This document shows positions 46,476 to 55,941 of a stretch of DNA of 64,000 nt, piece by piece. The stretch covers positions 372,001-436,000 of the forward strand of contig JALNYV010000001.1 in the NCBI GenBank assembly GCA_023229785.1, in the 5' to 3' direction. The notes under the pieces were generated by a model that was given only the letters and a program-made list of their open reading frames with translations, ran no database searches and was not told the DNA's origin. Both the position numbers and the translations under genes were made by a program. Numbering within the stretch: position 1 is the first letter of the stretch; every line of letters starts with the position of its first letter. The stretch is from Candidatus Dojkabacteria bacterium (lineage in GTDB: Bacteria > Patescibacteria > Dojkabacteria > SC72).

Positions 46476-46878
46476 TCCTTTCCTGGACTAAAATGTAGAA
46501 GTTATCAAGGATGACATGTGTGCCATCTGTAATCTTTAAAATAACTTTTGTGGTCTTCATATCTAAATACGAAGGTGTTCCATATATCTCGAGCCCATTT
46601 ATTGATAACCAATCGGGACTTTGAGAAAGCTCAACATGGAGATTATCTAAAGGCGTGTCCTCATCTGCAATTTTTAGAATATATGAGTACCTTTCATTTA
46701 CATATGCGTTTGTAGGAGCAATATTTAAAATTGTAGGATAGCCAGAATAGTCAGAAACACTTTTTACCTCACTCTTAATATTTTCTCTCTCAATTTTTGT
46801 ATTCAACCATGTTACCCAGCCGAACAATATTGCACCCCCAAGTACTAAAAGCGAGAATATTTTCAGAAATGTTTTCAT
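46462..46878 (-). CDS. Small anchored protein with one Ig/cadherin-like module
   Basis: 138 residues: helix at about 5-24, then a single putative-Ig/CADG module (PTILNIAPTNAYVNERYSY, LKIADEDTPLDNLHVEL, SPDWLSINGLEIYGTPSYLD, LKITDGTHVILDNFYILV). This is the same kind of module as in the 691-residue protein. A TGTTACACT extended -10 ends 6 bp before the ATG. Confidence 0.68.
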   Translation of the reverse strand: MKTFLKIFSLLVLGGAILFGWVTWLNTKIERENIKSEVKSVSDYSGYPTILNIAPTNAYVNERYSYILKIADEDTPLDNLHVELSQSPDWLSINGLEIYGTPSYLDMKTTKVILKITDGTHVILDNFYILVQERNETN

Positions 46879-46883
46879 ATTTT

Positions 46884-46892
46884 AGTGTAACA
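46884..46892 (-). promoter_or_regulatory. Extended -10 of the 138-residue gene
   Basis: TGT followed by TACACT on the minus strand, ending 6 bp before the ATG, which predicts a leaderless transcript for the pair of small surface-protein genes. Confidence 0.42.
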
Positions 46893-46905
46893 GAGGGAAT
46901 GAATG

Positions 46906-46934
46906 TTTACAAACCAAACATTTGTAGATATAAT
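46906..46934 (+). promoter_or_regulatory. Promoter of rpsT
   Basis: TTTACA (46906-46911), a 17-bp spacer and TATAAT (46929-46934). The transcript would start near 46941, giving a leader of about 24 nt without a clear SD. Confidence 0.68.
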
Positions 46935-46964
46935 CCAAATCGATATTAGTTAGAAAAAATACAT

Positions 46965-47264
46965 ATGCCGCAGATTCAGTCATCTAAAAAAGACCTAAGA
47001 AGAACAGCAAAACGAAACGTCATAAATGAACGACTTCGAAACAGAGTAAAGAAGGCTGTAAAAAAGTTCAATGAGTATATAAAGGAAGAGAATATTGATA
47101 AAGCAAAAGAAGTCCTTACAAATACTGTGAAAGTGCTTGATAAATCAGCACAAAAGAAGGTTATTAAAAAAGGAAATGCTAGTAGAAAAGTATCTAGATT
47201 AAATAAAAAGCTTAACAAATTAATTACTGCCAAAAATGTCAAAGCTTCTAAAAAGGGCTCTTAA
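46965..47264 (+). CDS. rpsT: 30S ribosomal protein S20 (bS20)
   Basis: 99 residues. Very basic and helical, with the family pattern SSKKDLRRTAKRNVINERLRN at the N-terminus, VKKFNEYI in the middle and KKVIKKGNASRKVSRLNKKL near the end. It binds 16S rRNA helices 9 and 44. The last 29 bases overlap the next gene. Confidence 0.95.
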   Translation: MPQIQSSKKDLRRTAKRNVINERLRNRVKKAVKKFNEYIKEENIDKAKEVLTNTVKVLDKSAQKKVIKKGNASRKVSRLNKKLNKLITAKNVKASKKGS

Positions 47265-47775
47265 AAGCGCTATTTTACCAAGTAGCATATTAATTGCAGG
47301 AAAATTTTTATCTGTATTTCTTTTAATATCTGTTCTTGGTGTCAAATTTTCTGTAACAAACGAGATACAGAACTTCTTTTCTATCCAACTAAATATTGTT
47401 GATCAAACCACTGCTATATATATAAACTCACTTTCAAATTTCATATGCCTGCTGTTAATTGCAATCCCAACCTTCGTCATTCTTTTTAGAAATACACTGC
47501 TAAAAGACGCACAAAGTAACCCAAGGGTTGTCGTAAGACTCTCCAAACTAAATATCTTGAAATGGGTGACTGGGCCTGAGAACAGTTTAATAAAAGTGAT
47601 TGTCTGGACAATATTTTTATGGATAATAACTGGGATTTGTATCTCTCAAGCTGTTTCAAATAGTATTTACCCGTGGATTGGCGTTATTGCTGGCGTTCTT
47701 TCTCTGCTTTCGTCTTACGGAATCCTTAGGACATTTGAGAAAGAAACTGCTAAAATATATCCAGAAGATAATTAG
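47236..47775 (+). CDS. Four-helix membrane protein, unknown
   Basis: 179 residues. Hydrophobic helices lie at about 15-36, 64-84, 120-140 and 145-162, with short charged loops. No motif recognised. Its ATG lies inside rpsT in another frame (29-base overlap), so translation is probably coupled to S20. Confidence 0.7.
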   Translation: MSKLLKRALKSAILPSSILIAGKFLSVFLLISVLGVKFSVTNEIQNFFSIQLNIVDQTTAIYINSLSNFICLLLIAIPTFVILFRNTLLKDAQSNPRVVVRLSKLNILKWVTGPENSLIKVIVWTIFLWIITGICISQAVSNSIYPWIGVIAGVLSLLSSYGILRTFEKETAKIYPEDN

Positions 47776-47783
47776 TAAATATT

Positions 47784-48338
47784 ATGGACAGTAGAGGAGT
47801 AAAAAGATTCAAAGCAAAATTTGGAAAGTTTCTAGATCCATTTGGAATATTTTTGCTAATTGCCCTCTTTCTTCTCCCTGCTCTTGCAATTACTAATCTC
47901 TCACCACACGCTTCAATTACAAAAAATGTGTTAGGAGTAGAGAGTAAACCTGGCATTGGGGTGGTGCTTGTTGGTGGAACACACTCTTTTATCACAAACG
48001 AAAACATCTCTTTCCCAACAGATGGAAAAACTGTATATCAAGCCGAAATGATTAAAAGAGATACAGGGATATATTCAAAACCAATACTACAAATAAACAA
48101 TAAGTCAGATAAACAGGACACTATAATTGTTAACGGAGGTACAACTAATCCAACGGGCAGTCCAATATATCTTGTGTATAGAAATCAGACATATTTAATA
48201 CAAGACACGTCTGGAAACAGGATATTTCAGGATATTAAGATTGAAGGAAGCGAGAAAGATATCATGTATTTGAAGTTTGATACAAAGATGAAAACAAATG
48301 CTAACGAAGAGATAGAAATTGAGATAGTAAGGAAGTAA
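47784..48338 (+). CDS. Anchored extracytoplasmic protein, unknown
   Basis: 184 residues. A basic N-terminus and one helix at about 20-40 are followed by a beta-rich secreted domain without cysteines or known motifs. Follows the four-helix protein by 8 bp in the same operon. Confidence 0.68.
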   Translation: MDSRGVKRFKAKFGKFLDPFGIFLLIALFLLPALAITNLSPHASITKNVLGVESKPGIGVVLVGGTHSFITNENISFPTDGKTVYQAEMIKRDTGIYSKPILQINNKSDKQDTIIVNGGTTNPTGSPIYLVYRNQTYLIQDTSGNRIFQDIKIEGSEKDIMYLKFDTKMKTNANEEIEIEIVRK

Positions 48339-48362
48339 TGTACTTTTTCCCCATATTTAGAA

Positions 48363-48368
48363 TATAAT
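48363..48368 (+). promoter_or_regulatory. -10 box of lepA (leaderless)
   Basis: A perfect TATAAT ending 8 bp before the lepA ATG, the same spacing as alaS and rsmE. No TG prefix or clear -35. Confidence 0.62.
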
Positions 48369-48375
48369 TGCCAGT

Positions 48376-50199
48376 ATGAACTCTTTTTTTGATATAACAA
48401 AAATTCGAAATTTTTCCATTATCGCCCATATTGACCATGGTAAATCTACACTTGCAGACAGAATCATGGAATTAACAGGAACAGATCTAACTGGAGAAAA
48501 GAGAAAAGAGAGATTTTTAGATAGATTAGATCTAGAACAAGAAAAAGGGATAACAATTAAGCTACAAGCTGTTAGGATGAAGTGGAAAGAATATGAGTTT
48601 AATCTCATTGATACCCCAGGACATGTAGATTTCAGCTTTGAAGTAAGTAGAAGCCTTGCAGCTTGCGAGGGAGCAATCCTACTTGTTGATGCAACACAAG
48701 GAATACAGGCTCAAACTATATCTAATACTAAAAAAGCACTAGAACTTGGTCTTAAGATTATCCCTGTGATTAACAAAATTGATATGGACGGGGCAAATGT
48801 TCTTAAAACGGAACAAGAGTTAAATGTCCTACTCGGTTTTAAACCTGAAGAGATTATTAAACTCTCTGCAAAAACCGGGGAAAATGTTGAAACACTCCTT
48901 GATGCAATTGTTGAAAGGATACCCTCACCGAAAGGAAAGCCAGACGAGCCATTTAGAGCATTAATATTTGATTCATTTTATGATGAGCATAGAGGTGTTG
49001 TTGTTGCAATACGAGTTTTTTTTGGAAGGTTTGATATTAGTAACAAAAAGGAAGAACAGATATATATGCTTTCCAAAAAAGAGAAATTCTTTCCAACTGA
49101 AGTTGGAATCTTCTCCCCTACTTTGCAAGAAACAAAATCAATCCAAACAGGAGAAGTTGGATATATGGCAACCGGTCTTAAAGATATTAAATATATTTCC
49201 GTTGGAGATACTGTTGCGGATTCATTAGATTCTCAGCTACTGCTGAGTTATAAATCACCACAACCGAATGTTTTCGCAACATTCTTTCCTACAGATTCGG
49301 ATGAGTACGAAGAGTTAAAAGTGGGGCTTTCAAAACTTTCAATGAACGATGCTTCTCTAACTTTTACTGAACAAAGATCCGCTATGCTTGGTAGTGGATT
49401 TAGATGCGGATTTTTGGGTCTTCTGCATATGGAGGTAGTTCAAGAAAGACTAGAAAGAGAGTATGGCGTTGATTTGGTAATTACTGCTCCAACTGTTGAG
49501 TATCACATTCTTCTAACAGATGGAAAAGATTTAACAATTCAAACCCCAAGTGAAATGCCAAACCCATCGGTAATAAAGGAGATAAGGGAACCATGGGTTA
49601 GAGCAGAAATAATTACACCAGAGAAATATATCGGGAGGATTATGGAACTTATGCAAGCTCGCAGGGGTGAATATGTGAATACTACATATTTAAATACGGC
49701 AAACGAAAAAGTCATGGGAGAGGTATATATTCAACTTGATTACGACATGCCTCTTGCTTCTCTCATCTCAGATTTTTTTGACACAATGAAAAATATTAGT
49801 AGTGGGTATGCATCAATGGAATATGAATTTATTGACTTCCTACCCGTGGATTTAGTTAGTGTAACCGTACTTGTAAATTACGAGGAAGTTCCTGCTCTAT
49901 GTTTTTTGGAAACAAGGGAAAATGCTAGAAACAAAGCAGCAAAACTTCTTTTTATCATGAAAGATGTTATCCCAAGACAACAGTTTAATGTTCCACTTCA
50001 AGCAGCTATTGGTGGAAAAGTAATAGCAAGGGAAGATATTAAATCATTTAAAAAAGATGTTACTGCAAAACTTTATGGTGGTGATATTACAAGAAGGATG
50101 AAGCTTTGGGAAAAACAGAAAAAAGGGAAAAAGAGACTAAAACAAATAGGGAAGGTAATTATTCCTCAGGAAGCATTTTTAGCTATACTTAAGACATGA
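48376..50199 (+). CDS. lepA: Elongation factor 4 (LepA)
   Basis: 607 residues, normal length. Order: GTPase domain ([21 protein letters not shown] intact, SAKTG intact), domains II and III, LepA-specific C-terminal domain (RQQFNVPLQAAIGGKVIAREDIKSFKKDV...GKKRLKQIGKVIIPQEAF). It acts on stalled or initiating ribosomes. Its NKID and SAK motifs show that GTP recognition is conserved here, in contrast to tuf and fusA. The TGA stop overlaps the recF ATG by 4 bases. Confidence 0.97.
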   Translation: MNSFFDITKIRNFSIIAHIDHGKSTLADRIMELTGTDLTGEKRKERFLDRLDLEQEKGITIKLQAVRMKWKEYEFNLIDTPGHVDFSFEVSRSLAACEGAILLVDATQGIQAQTISNTKKALELGLKIIPVINKIDMDGANVLKTEQELNVLLGFKPEEIIKLSAKTGENVETLLDAIVERIPSPKGKPDEPFRALIFDSFYDEHRGVVVAIRVFFGRFDISNKKEEQIYMLSKKEKFFPTEVGIFSPTLQETKSIQTGEVGYMATGLKDIKYISVGDTVADSLDSQLLLSYKSPQPNVFATFFPTDSDEYEELKVGLSKLSMNDASLTFTEQRSAMLGSGFRCGFLGLLHMEVVQERLEREYGVDLVITAPTVEYHILLTDGKDLTIQTPSEMPNPSVIKEIREPWVRAEIITPEKYIGRIMELMQARRGEYVNTTYLNTANEKVMGEVYIQLDYDMPLASLISDFFDTMKNISSGYASMEYEFIDFLPVDLVSVTVLVNYEEVPALCFLETRENARNKAAKLLFIMKDVIPRQQFNVPLQAAIGGKVIAREDIKSFKKDVTAKLYGGDITRRMKLWEKQKKGKKRLKQIGKVIIPQEAFLAILKT

Positions 50200-51281
50200 T
50201 CAAAAAGATTAAAATCACAAATTTTAGAAAATTTGAAGATTTAGAACTAAGATTTAAGAAGAATCTTGTAATTATTACTGGAGATAATACTAAAGGAAAA
50301 AGCACCGTACTTGAGGCCCTACATTTGATAACTAGTGGAGAAGGTGGATACGATTTTGATGATTTATCAAACACAAAGCAGAAGGATGAAGAAAAATTTC
50401 TAAGAATTGAGATAACTGATGAAGATGGAAAAGAATACTCGCTTTTTAAAGATTGTGAAAAGAAAGAACTTAGAGTTGATGGTAGAAAAACAATCCCAAG
50501 AAAGTTTTATGAAAAGATATCTAGTGTGCTATTTAGTCCAGATCAAATAGATCTGCTTATGGTATCAGGAGCAAAGAGAAGAGAGTTTTTAGATAAACTA
50601 ATCTGCTCTCTTTCATACCAATACGGTGACGATTTATCAAAAATGAACAAAGCACTTAAACAAAGAAATGCATACCTAAAAAGATTAGCAAGAAGGTTTT
50701 ACGAATCTGGAAATATGGATATCACAGATTCTCAGCTTATATACTGGACTGGGATATTTGCAAAATATGCAGTAATGATTATGAAAAAAAGAGATGAAAC
50801 TATTGAGAAACTTAAAACAGATATGTTTGAAATCTCGTATAAGCCTTCAATTGTTTTTAATCTTTTTGAAGATATGCAAAATGAAAAAGATACGCAAGAC
50901 TTGGTAGCAAGTATGATTATGGAAAAGGCAAGGAAGGATATTGCACTTGGATATTCAAATTTAGGGCCTCACAGAGATGATTTTGCTATATTTAGGGGAA
51001 AGGATATTAAAAGATTTGGAAGTAGAGGTGAAAAAAGAGTTGCTATTGGGAAATTAATATTCTTATCTCTTGAACTTAAAGCTGAAATTTTAGGATTTAG
51101 ACCAATATTACTTTTAGACGATATTCCAAGTGAATTGGACAAAGTAAACACAAAAGAGATATTAAATGATGGGATATTGGATAAGCAACAAACAATTATT
51201 ACAACTATTGATATTACACATATTCCCAAAGAAATATTAAAAAAAGCACAAATAATAGATTTAAATAGTATTAAAGATTAG
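50196..51281 (+). CDS. recF: DNA replication/repair protein RecF
   Basis: 361 residues, SMC-like ATPase head. Walker A GDNTKGKST (near 29-37), FSPDQIDLLMVSGAKRREFLD, LGPHRDDFAIF, signature SRGEKRVAIGKL (usually SxGQ) and Walker B LLLDDIPSELD. RecF loads recombination proteins at gapped DNA. Here it is coupled to lepA rather than next to dnaN. Confidence 0.93.
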   Translation: MIKKIKITNFRKFEDLELRFKKNLVIITGDNTKGKSTVLEALHLITSGEGGYDFDDLSNTKQKDEEKFLRIEITDEDGKEYSLFKDCEKKELRVDGRKTIPRKFYEKISSVLFSPDQIDLLMVSGAKRREFLDKLICSLSYQYGDDLSKMNKALKQRNAYLKRLARRFYESGNMDITDSQLIYWTGIFAKYAVMIMKKRDETIEKLKTDMFEISYKPSIVFNLFEDMQNEKDTQDLVASMIMEKARKDIALGYSNLGPHRDDFAIFRGKDIKRFGSRGEKRVAIGKLIFLSLELKAEILGFRPILLLDDIPSELDKVNTKEILNDGILDKQQTIITTIDITHIPKEILKKAQIIDLNSIKD

Positions 51282-52005
51282 AAAGTTTTTCTTCTTTAAA
51301 ACTATTTGGATAAAATTCTATTTTTCCACTCAAATAATTTTTAAACAGTCTTTTAACATCTGGATTATGTTTTTTGTATTTCATGAATAGTATTTGTGAT
51401 AAAAACGCAAAATAATTAATGACACTCAAAAAATAGTGATGTTTATCAAATACATAATTATTATTTATTACTACTGCTCCATACTTTTTCACCCAATCAT
51501 TTTTAGAGAGAATATTTAAATAATAGGCTTCATTAAAAATTGGAACTAAATAAAAAAGCTCGTGAAATGTAAAAATATCCTCATCAAATAGAAGTCCCCT
51601 CTCTTCAACAATTAAATTCGGACAAAACATATTCGGAAGCTCTGCTTCCCCAGCACTTCTGAGTAGTTTGATTTTAATGTTTTTAAGCATAAGTAATCCC
51701 CTGTATATCCAACTACTTCCATTTTTGACAACGATAAATATATCTATATCGTTTTCAGTTTTTGCTGTTTTTGCGGCAATTGAACCAGAAATTCCAACAA
51801 ATTTAACAAGTCCTAATATTTGAAAGAATTTTATTTTTTCTTTTGTAAAATTGATTTTTTCTTGTACAACTGGATTTAATATTTCTTTTTTTAAATATGA
51901 GATATTGCTCTTGAAAATCCTTTTAGCATCTTCAAAATATAGGTCGCTGCCCATATTTAGCCTCAGTTTTCTTAAATTGTCTATAGTTTCTGTGTTATAC
52001 CCCAT
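51271..52005 (-). CDS. Nucleotidyltransferase-superfamily protein
   Basis: 244 residues. The pol-beta-type nucleotidyltransferase core is visible at VGISGSIAAKT...ENDIDIFIV (about 70-92), giving GS and the two metal-binding Asp. The rest is helical, with aromatic-rich segments after 130. It could modify a small molecule or RNA, or act as a toxin-like enzyme, and no antitoxin-type partner is adjacent. It overlaps the end of recF (convergent) by 11 bases. A TGGTATCAT extended -10 ends 8 bp before the ATG. Confidence 0.72.
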   Translation of the reverse strand: MGYNTETIDNLRKLRLNMGSDLYFEDAKRIFKSNISYLKKEILNPVVQEKINFTKEKIKFFQILGLVKFVGISGSIAAKTAKTENDIDIFIVVKNGSSWIYRGLLMLKNIKIKLLRSAGEAELPNMFCPNLIVEERGLLFDEDIFTFHELFYLVPIFNEAYYLNILSKNDWVKKYGAVVINNNYVFDKHHYFLSVINYFAFLSQILFMKYKKHNPDVKRLFKNYLSGKIEFYPNSFKEEKLSNL

Positions 52006-52012
52006 ATTGATA

Positions 52013-52021
52013 ATGATACCA
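52013..52021 (-). promoter_or_regulatory. Extended -10 of the nucleotidyltransferase gene (leaderless)
   Basis: TGG followed by TATCAT on the minus strand, ending 8 bp before the ATG. Confidence 0.58.
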
Positions 52022-52028
52022 AAAAAGG

Positions 52029-52056
52029 TTGAGAAACATATTATTTTTGGTAAACT
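52029..52056 (+). promoter_or_regulatory. Promoter of the PrgI-VirB4 operon
   Basis: TTGAGA (52029-52034), a 16-bp spacer ending TGG, and TAAACT (52051-52056), ending 11 bp before the ATG at 52067. The leader would be about 4 nt. It lies back to back with the nucleotidyltransferase promoter. Confidence 0.55.
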
Positions 52057-52066
52057 GTTTTAGTAT

Positions 52067-52960
52067 ATGAGACAACATGCAATACCACAAAATATATTAG
52101 ATATAGAGTTTAAACTATTTACAAAGTTCACAATTCGTGAATTTGTATATTTAGCTGTTGGAATTGGCTTTGGTGGTATATTTATCTATCTTTTCTCATC
52201 AGGAGATTTACCTGCGGTAGTTGCATTTCCAATATTTGCTCTAAGTGCTGGGCTGGGGATATTTTTAGGACTTGTAAAAATTAACGATCAACCGGCAGAT
52301 ATATTTATAAGAAATTTCTTTTATGCAATTACTCATCCAACTCAAAGAGTTTGGAAAAACGAGATAATTGATGAAAAAATTGATAAGGTTGTCAAACCTG
52401 ATTTTAACCTTACAGAGGGTAAGAATGATAGAGGTGCGGTCACACCAACAGGCGGGAAAACCATTGGTATTTCAAAGGATTTACCAAGTAATCAGTTTAT
52501 TGAGAAAAGCAAAATTGATGAAATCGATAAGGAAGAGAAAGAAAAACTAGATAGTATCTCTCAGCTTGCAGGAGTTCCCGTACAGCCAACTTTAAAACGA
52601 GAAACAATAATTCCAACGGCTTCCCCAATTTCTAATTCAAATAGGATAACAATTTCGAAAATTAACTCTTCAAGTATGACTGCCAAAATATCTAACAAAA
52701 ATCCTGGCGGAAATTTAAACTTTAAGGTTTGCGACAACGAGGGCAATGGAATAGCTCAAGCAGTAATTGTAATAAAGGATTCACAAGATAAGATATTATC
52801 AGCTTTTAGAAGCAATAGTTTGGGAGAAATTACTAGTGAAAAAATGTTTTCTCCAGGGATGTATAATCTAGAGATACAAGCAGGTGGAAATACATTTCCT
52901 CCCATTTCTGTATTAATTGAAGACGTCACCCTTCCACCTATTAAACTTATGGCAATTTAA
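52067..52960 (+). CDS. PrgI-like (VirB3-type) membrane protein with C-terminal carboxypeptidase-regulatory-like domain
   Basis: 297 residues. The first 110 match PrgI proteins: IPQNILDIEFKLFTKFTIREFVYL, two helices (about 24-45 and 50-70) and KINDQPADIFIRNFFYAITHPTQRVW. A charged linker follows, then a beta domain at about 215-290 (GNGIAQAVIVIKDSQDKIL, SFRSN-type turn, GMYNLEIQAGGNTF) resembling carboxypeptidase-regulatory or prealbumin-like modules. PrgI docks the VirB4 ATPase of type IV secretion systems. The extra domain is not part of standard PrgI. Confidence 0.8.
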   Translation: MRQHAIPQNILDIEFKLFTKFTIREFVYLAVGIGFGGIFIYLFSSGDLPAVVAFPIFALSAGLGIFLGLVKINDQPADIFIRNFFYAITHPTQRVWKNEIIDEKIDKVVKPDFNLTEGKNDRGAVTPTGGKTIGISKDLPSNQFIEKSKIDEIDKEEKEKLDSISQLAGVPVQPTLKRETIIPTASPISNSNRITISKINSSSMTAKISNKNPGGNLNFKVCDNEGNGIAQAVIVIKDSQDKILSAFRSNSLGEITSEKMFSPGMYNLEIQAGGNTFPPISVLIEDVTLPPIKLMAI

Positions 52961-52961
52961 A

Positions 52962-53591
52962 ATGGATGCAAAAGCAAGAGCAAGAGCTACCTCATCAACT
53001 CAGGAACACTTGCAAGTAAAAGATATTGTTGAAGATTTGGTAATAACAGCAACAGGTAGTGCCGCACTTGTCATTCAAACAACAGCAGTAAATTTCGATT
53101 TGCTTTCTGAATATGAACAAGATAACAAGATATATGCTTTTGCTGGACTACTTAATTCCCTCAACTTCCCTATTCAAATCTTGATCAAAACAAATCGAGT
53201 AGATATTTCAACCTATGTTAACTATTTAAAAGCACAAAGAGATAATCCGATGACACCTGGGCTTAAGAATCAATTAGAAATATATACACAATTCATCCAA
53301 AACCTTATTGTTCAAAACGATGTACTAGACAAAAAGTTCTATCTTGTAATCCCCTATAACCCTGTTGTTACACTAAACCCAAGCGGGATTTTGAAATTAA
53401 ATAAAGACAAAGAGAATATTGATATTGAGAGTAATAAATTGGCTGAAAAAGGCAAAATCTTTCTACATCCAAAAAGGGATCATGTATTAAAACAACTAGC
53501 AAGAATGGGACTAATGGGACATCAATTAACAAACGCTGAATTACTTGAACTTTTCTATAATCTCTATAATCCTGAAAAAGATGGCAAATGA
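52962..53591 (+). CDS. TraC/VirB4 N-terminal-like domain protein
   Basis: 209 residues from ATG 52962, 1 bp after the PrgI stop. The segment LQVKDIVEDLVITATGSAALVIQTTAVNFDLLSE and the following LNSLNFPIQILIKTNRVDI are typical of the domain that precedes VirB4/TraC ATPases, here encoded as a separate polypeptide. It probably bridges PrgI and the ATPase. Its TGA lies 11 bases inside the next gene. Confidence 0.8.
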   Translation: MDAKARARATSSTQEHLQVKDIVEDLVITATGSAALVIQTTAVNFDLLSEYEQDNKIYAFAGLLNSLNFPIQILIKTNRVDISTYVNYLKAQRDNPMTPGLKNQLEIYTQFIQNLIVQNDVLDKKFYLVIPYNPVVTLNPSGILKLNKDKENIDIESNKLAEKGKIFLHPKRDHVLKQLARMGLMGHQLTNAELLELFYNLYNPEKDGK

Positions 53592-55941
53592 AATATTAAA
53601 AAACAAAACTTATGAGAGCCAGACACAACAACTCTTGAAAGAAAAAGAAGAGAAGTTAACTGGCGGAACTGAAAAACTTAGGCTCATCCAAGAAGAGATA
53701 AATAAGCCAGCTGGTCAGAAATTTGTTGACAAAGAAAGATTTGAACCAACAGAAATTAAGAAGAAAAATCCTCTTCAATTTCTTTTTAATATGTTTTCAA
53801 TATATAAAAAGAAAGATGAAAAGGCTTCTGAAAAGATTACTCCTCCAAAAAGTGCTGAAGGTCTTACAATTCAAGATATTATTGCACCAAGAGATATTGA
53901 AATCGATTTTACTGACGTATTAATTGGTGAGATGTTTTATAGAACATTTTTCTTAAGCGGATATCCAAGATTTGTAGGCCCAAACTGGTTATCACCAATT
54001 ATTAACTTTGAGTATTCTCTTAGAATTTCTTCCTTCTACTACCCAGTTGATTCAAAGGTAGTACTAGAAAAACTAAAGCGAAAAATTGGAGAAATGGAAG
54101 CAACAATATATACGCAAATGGAAGGAAGAAAAGCAGTTGACCCGTCACTTAAAATTGCACTACAAGATGCTCAACAGTTGCAAGATTCAATTGCCGAAGG
54201 AACTGAGAAGTACTTCCACTTCGGAATGTATATTACTATTTCAGCCTCTACAAAAGATGAACTAGAGAAAATTTCTAAAAATGTTGTAAATACTCTGGCA
54301 GCAATAAATGTTATTGCAAAGCCTGCAATGCTTCAACAAGAGCAAGGAATTATTAGTACACAACCACTCGGACTTGACCAGTTATATATAACTAGAAATA
54401 TGGATACCTCATCCATTGCATATACATTTCCGTTTGTAACAAGTGAGCTAACAATGGACCATGGAGTGATGTATGGGATTAACCAACATAACAAGAGCCT
54501 TGTTGTCTTTGATCGATTCTCACTTGAGAATGCAAACACTGTTGTATTTGCAAAAGCTGGTGCCGGAAAAAGCTACTTTGTAAAACTTGAAGCAGTAAGA
54601 AGTTTAATGCTTGGAACCGAAATAATAATTATAGATCCTGAACGAGAATACAAAGACTTGTGTGATGCTGTTGGTGGAATATATATATCGTTTTCACAAG
54701 ACAAGGGAGACAAAATGAACCCGTTCGAACTCTCGGGTCTTGGGGATGCTGATGATGACGAGCTTAGAATGAAACTTCTGTCTCTTCAAGGGTTTTTCAA
54801 AATATTATTTGGAGATATAACAAGTATTCAGGTTTCAATTCTTGACCGAGCACTTCTATTAACATATCGAGAAAAGGGAATTACACTTGATCCCACAACT
54901 CAGAGAAACGCCAACTACCCTCTTTTAGAAGACCTTTACAAGGTATTAAAAGGCATGGCTGAAACTGAAGCCCACGACCTCGCCCAAAGGCTAGAGAGAT
55001 ACATTCTAGGAAGTGGAGCTGGGATATTTAATGAGAAAAGTACAGTTGAACTTAAAAATCCTTTCACAGTATTTTCTGTAAGAGATCTTCAGGAGGAACT
55101 TCGACCTTTGGCTATGTATCTAATGCTTGATTACATTTGGACAAGAATTCGAAAAGACAAAAAGAGAAGAATTATGATTGTTGATGAAGCTTGGTACATG
55201 ATGCAATATCCAGAGAGTGCAAAGTTCATGTACTCAATTGCAAAAAGAGCACGAAAATACTACCTAGGACTAACAACAATTACTCAAGATGTTGATGATT
55301 TTATTAAAGAAGATATGGGTAAGGCAATTATTAGCAACTCAGCAATCCAAATGTTAATGAAACAGAGCCCTTCATCAATAGATAGACTTCAAAAAGTATT
55401 TAATCTTTCAGAAGGTGAAAAAAACTACCTTCTCTCTTGTGACCAAGGTCAAGGTCTTTTCTTCGCAGGCCCAAACCATGTAGCAATCCAAGTTGTAGCT
55501 AGCAAGGCGGAAAACTATTTAATAACCACTAACCCAGTTGAACTTGAAAAGAGAGCAAAAGATGGAATACCTCAAGATATGTCAAAAGAAGATTTATCTT
55601 CAATCTTTGAGCCCCCAGCAGTACAAAGACCAATAAAGGATGGAGTTGATACAAATCAACGAGATATCATTCAAAAAGCAATATCACAAAGAAAAGAAGA
55701 TATAAAAGAGATTGTTAAAGATAAAATCGAATATCAAACATATTTAGAACAGAAAGAAAGAGAAGAAAAATATGGAATTAATGCAAGCCCACTACTTCAA
55801 ACTGCAACACCCAATCTTACTGATCAAATAGTTGCACAAAGAGAACAATTACAAAAAGATAAATTTCATTTAACACCACAAGGGGAAATAGGTTTAGAAA
55901 ATAGTACAAATGACCAACAATCAACAGGTATTACAAAATAA
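53581..55941 (+). CDS. VirB4/TraE-family type IV secretion ATPase
   Basis: 786 residues from ATG 53581. Walker A is FAKAGAGKSYF (near 325-335) with IIDPEREYKDLCDAVGG after it. Walker B is RIMIVDEAWYMMQYPESAKFMYSIAKRARK (near 530), followed by TITQDVDDFI and AIISNSAIQMLMKQ. The C-terminal 150 residues are charged and coiled-coil-like. VirB4 energises pilus or substrate movement in conjugation, DNA uptake and effector export. No relaxase or VirD4 coupling protein is in view, so a role other than conjugation is possible. Confidence 0.92.
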   Translation: MANEILKNKTYESQTQQLLKEKEEKLTGGTEKLRLIQEEINKPAGQKFVDKERFEPTEIKKKNPLQFLFNMFSIYKKKDEKASEKITPPKSAEGLTIQDIIAPRDIEIDFTDVLIGEMFYRTFFLSGYPRFVGPNWLSPIINFEYSLRISSFYYPVDSKVVLEKLKRKIGEMEATIYTQMEGRKAVDPSLKIALQDAQQLQDSIAEGTEKYFHFGMYITISASTKDELEKISKNVVNTLAAINVIAKPAMLQQEQGIISTQPLGLDQLYITRNMDTSSIAYTFPFVTSELTMDHGVMYGINQHNKSLVVFDRFSLENANTVVFAKAGAGKSYFVKLEAVRSLMLGTEIIIIDPEREYKDLCDAVGGIYISFSQDKGDKMNPFELSGLGDADDDELRMKLLSLQGFFKILFGDITSIQVSILDRALLLTYREKGITLDPTTQRNANYPLLEDLYKVLKGMAETEAHDLAQRLERYILGSGAGIFNEKSTVELKNPFTVFSVRDLQEELRPLAMYLMLDYIWTRIRKDKKRRIMIVDEAWYMMQYPESAKFMYSIAKRARKYYLGLTTITQDVDDFIKEDMGKAIISNSAIQMLMKQSPSSIDRLQKVFNLSEGEKNYLLSCDQGQGLFFAGPNHVAIQVVASKAENYLITTNPVELEKRAKDGIPQDMSKEDLSSIFEPPAVQRPIKDGVDTNQRDIIQKAISQRKEDIKEIVKDKIEYQTYLEQKEREEKYGINASPLLQTATPNLTDQIVAQREQLQKDKFHLTPQGEIGLENSTNDQQSTGITK

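Noticed and set aside
51271..52005. Toxin-antitoxin system around the nucleotidyltransferase
   Set aside because: No small partner gene lies next to it; the neighbours are recF and PrgI on the other strand.
50190..53600. Recoding of TGA as Gly, as in some other CPR lineages
   Set aside because: lepA ends in TGA at the normal C-terminus and the TraC-N gene also ends in TGA; no conserved protein here needs an in-frame TGA.
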